Virus record (IMG/VR): IMGVR_UViG_3300047157_000064
Location: 1 to 22,368 of that record
Origin: a virus
Length of the DNA stretch: 22,368 nucleotides
Reading direction: 5' to 3' (one strand)
Shown here: one piece after another, positions 21,410 to 22,368 of the stretch
Numbering within the stretch: position 1 is the first letter of the stretch
How the letters are laid out: each line of letters starts with the position of its first letter
Made by a program: the position numbers and the translations under genes
Notes under the pieces: model-generated
Database searches by the model: none
Seen by the model: only the letters and a program-made list of their open reading frames with translations
Told to the model about the DNA's origin: nothing

Positions 21410-21670
21410 TTAGCTGTACTGAAGTTGCTCGTCATATTGCTCGGTTACGAGGTCGAGGATTGTGTCTGCCTCCCACGTCGCGCCGTCTGGCGTCTCTTCT
21501 GGTAGCTCGCGAAGGATTTCGCATACAGCTTGAGACTTTGTGCAGGCCATGTAGACAACCAGCTCGACTTTGTTCTTGAGTAGGTTGTAAAAGCTCTCAT
21601 CATTGTTGAGCCAAAGAGCAGTGTTCCAGTGGTTGTAAGATTCGTAGCCGTTGAAAGTATTGTTAGTCAT
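21410..21670 (-). CDS. Small conserved phage protein (NHWNTALWLNND type)
   Basis: The ATG at 21670 gives 86 residues and has the leader AACCAAGGGA upstream; the longer frame from 21748 would run through operator-like palindromes. The N-terminus TNNTFNGYESYNHWNTALWL resembles a widespread phage group with the signature YxxWNxALW followed by an acidic C-terminal half (ELPEETPDGATWEADTILDL). The function is unknown. As the first gene of the leftward block it lies closest to the divergent control region and is probably the most strongly expressed of the four. Confidence 0.75.
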   Translation of the reverse strand: MTNNTFNGYESYNHWNTALWLNNDESFYNLLKNKVELVVYMACTKSQAVCEILRELPEETPDGATWEADTILDLVTEQYDEQLQYS

Positions 21671-21711
21671 GTCTCTAGTCCCTTGGTTAGTGGCTGTGTC
21701 CCCAGCCGATG

Positions 21712-21728
21712 AACACATGAAAACACAT
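21712..21728. repeat. Two AACACAT copies ten bases apart in the divergent region
   Basis: AACACAT at 21712-21718 and 21722-21728 are one helical turn apart; the inverse, ATGTGTT, occurs at 21792-21798. The spacing is suited to cooperative binding of a regulator on one face of the DNA. Confidence 0.35.
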
Positions 21729-21743
21729 CTAAAAATAAAAAAC

Positions 21744-21761
21744 AACATAAAATGTTATCTT
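21744..21761. promoter_or_regulatory. Operator-like palindrome AACAT-AAA-ATGTT plus TATCT
   Basis: The 18-base segment matches 15 of 18 positions at 15366-15383. It lies between the divergent starts at 21670 (leftward) and 21777 (rightward). The extension TGTTATCTT could overlap a -10 element. Confidence 0.45.
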
Positions 21762-21776
21762 TTTTAGGTAGGGTGG

Positions 21777-21803
21777 TTGCAAAGCCACAAAATGTGTTAT
21801 CAT
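21777..21803 (+). promoter_or_regulatory. Candidate rightward promoter overlapping palindrome CACA-AAA-TGTG
   Basis: TTGCAA (21777-21782) and TATCAT (21798-21803) form -35 and -10 matches with a 15-base spacer, slightly short. The palindrome at 21786-21796 lies between them, so a bound regulator would block polymerase. The segment shares GTGTTATC with the 15362 site. Confidence 0.35.
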
Positions 21804-22004
21804 TGCCGCATGTGTACTACAGTGAAGCGAGCCATGTTTTGCACTCGTAACGGCGAAAAGCACATTGAGAACCTTGATAAGGTATGTGTACTCATCGGGC
21901 GTTTGAAAGGACTTACAGAGTCCGAGTATCTCGATCTTTGTGCTGTCAGTAAGCTAGAGAATGCACGAGCGCTAGGTATGGCGAAATATTACCCGACTCA
22001 CTGA
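21777..22004 (+). CDS. Small hypothetical protein, start uncertain
   Basis: The longest frame starts at a TTG (21777) after TAGGGTGG; ATGs at 21792, 21810 and 21834 are alternatives. The early part is cysteine-rich (CYHCRMC, then MFC), which would make a small metal site if the longer forms are real. The rest is helical (NLDKVCVLIGRLKGLTESEY) and ends in KLENARALGMAKYY. If the candidate promoter at 21777-21803 is real, transcription would begin close to 21810, favouring a leaderless or shorter protein. The function is unknown. It is the first rightward gene after the divergent control region. Confidence 0.55.
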   Translation: MQSHKMCYHCRMCTTVKRAMFCTRNGEKHIENLDKVCVLIGRLKGLTESEYLDLCAVSKLENARALGMAKYYPTH

Positions 22005-22010
22005 GTTAAG

Positions 22011-22063
22011 GGTGACAACAGGCCGGAAAGGTCACGGGGCTTCTTGCCCCTCAAAAAAGGGAA
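22011..22063 (+). promoter_or_regulatory. Leader with competing hairpins before the 22070 gene
   Basis: Two mutually exclusive pairings exist: GTGAC (22012) with GTCAC (22031), or GGCC (22021) with GGTC (22030). A strong GGGGC-TTCTT-GCCCC hairpin (22036-22050) follows. Its 3' arm can instead pair CCCT (22048-22051) with AGGG (22058-22061), which is the ribosome-binding site. The arrangement could switch translation on and off. Confidence 0.35.
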
Positions 22064-22069
22064 TGGGTC

Positions 22070-22276
22070 ATGTACGAGCAAGAAATGTTTAACAGGAATC
22101 CGGGCTTTGTAATCGGCGCGGTTATCTTATTTATCACTGTGTTGGGCATCGTAGGTAATGCCGACATGGAAGAAGAAATCAGCCAGTACGAGTTCTATTG
22201 TGAGAACGTCGCCATGTGGATCGACTCCAATGGTGAGAACGGTCACCCAAACTTCCGAGGTGTAGATTGTGAATGA
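22070..22276 (+). CDS. Small membrane protein
   Basis: 68 residues with AAGGGAA seven bases before the ATG. One membrane helix is clear at about residues 13-29 (FVIGAVILFITVLGIVG), followed by an acidic stretch and EFYCENVAMWIDSNGENGHP / NFRGVDCE. The YCENVAMW... pattern with a late cysteine is common to small phage membrane proteins of unknown function. The short N-terminus before the helix and the acidic part after it leave the topology open. It overlaps the next partial gene by eight bases. Confidence 0.65.
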   Translation: MYEQEMFNRNPGFVIGAVILFITVLGIVGNADMEEEISQYEFYCENVAMWIDSNGENGHPNFRGVDCE

Positions 22277-22368
22277 TCTAACTGACTACATCATGGCAGT
22301 TCGGGCGGCAGACACGATGGCTAAGACATGGAAGGCAGACGTAGCAATCCTATCCAACCTGAAGATCG
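22269..22368 (+). CDS. Partial hypothetical protein at the right window edge
   Basis: A frame starting at GTG 22269, or at ATG 22293, stays open to the window edge. The visible residues read NDLTDYIMAVRAADTMAKTW, then KADVAILSNLKI, a typical amphipathic helical start. It overlaps the membrane-protein gene by eight bases, as neighbouring genes here often do. Too little is present to assign a function. An ATG at 22273 is out of frame and hits a stop after two codons. Confidence 0.45.
   Translation, partial: MNDLTDYIMAVRAADTMAKTWKADVAILSNLKI

Noticed and set aside
21382-21579. A rightward frame of 65 codons opposite the leftward block
   Set aside because: It lies antisense to a leftward gene with a good ribosome-binding site and a recognisable phage pattern; its Arg/Leu/Cys-rich product looks like a shadow.

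Overview
The window is a piece of a tailed double-stranded DNA phage genome, most likely a short-tailed (podovirus-type) phage. The evidence is two internal virion (DNA-ejection) proteins followed by a tail protein with a T7-tail-fibre-like N-terminus. Several small conserved proteins between the fibre and lysis genes resemble ones I associate with uncultured marine and freshwater phages, so an aquatic Gram-negative host is likely; this is inference. I see no integrase, terminase, portal, capsid, RNA polymerase or DNA polymerase gene, no tRNA, no CRISPR array and no insertion sequence.

Layout. (1) 1-5296: ejection proteins. The first is cut by the window edge and appears split by a +1 frame change near 1725-1762; the second is a 1009-residue gp16-like protein. 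(2) 5293-13261: host-recognition genes. An 811-residue tailspike (T7-like anchor plus predicted beta-helix) precedes a very long repetitive fibre ending in a self-cleaving S74 chaperone; this fibre gene is also split by a +1 frame change, pinned to about base 7945. (3) 13276-15333: small virion or assembly-associated proteins, then a lysis cassette (coiled-coil membrane protein, 3TM-type holin, M15 peptidase). Genes here overlap tightly. (4) 15334-17452: a regulatory region with two palindromes, then small genes, a candidate annealing protein, an SSB-like protein and two helix-turn-helix proteins. (5) 17453-17782: about 330 bases without a convincing gene but with many inverted repeats, including a textbook intrinsic terminator that works only for leftward transcription. 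(6) 17783-20704: a replication/recombination cluster with a replication-type domain protein, NinB-like protein, HTH-metallophosphoesterase, zinc-ribbon protein and HNH nuclease. (7) 20655-21670: a leftward block of four small genes ending in a sigma-region-4-like HTH protein. (8) 21671-22368: a divergent control region with operator-like palindromes related to the one at 15362, then small rightward genes, the last cut by the window edge.

Together these supply adsorption, genome ejection, host lysis and recombination-linked replication. The most interesting layer is regulatory. Related palindromes sit at the head of the rightward early genes and in the divergent region. A leader motif AACCAAGGGA precedes three genes on both strands, and its complement would lie in the hairpin loop of a possible leftward small RNA. 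An interrupted inverted repeat lies inside the sigma-like gene, and one leader could switch between exposing and hiding its ribosome-binding site. The two +1 frame disruptions deserve checking against raw reads.
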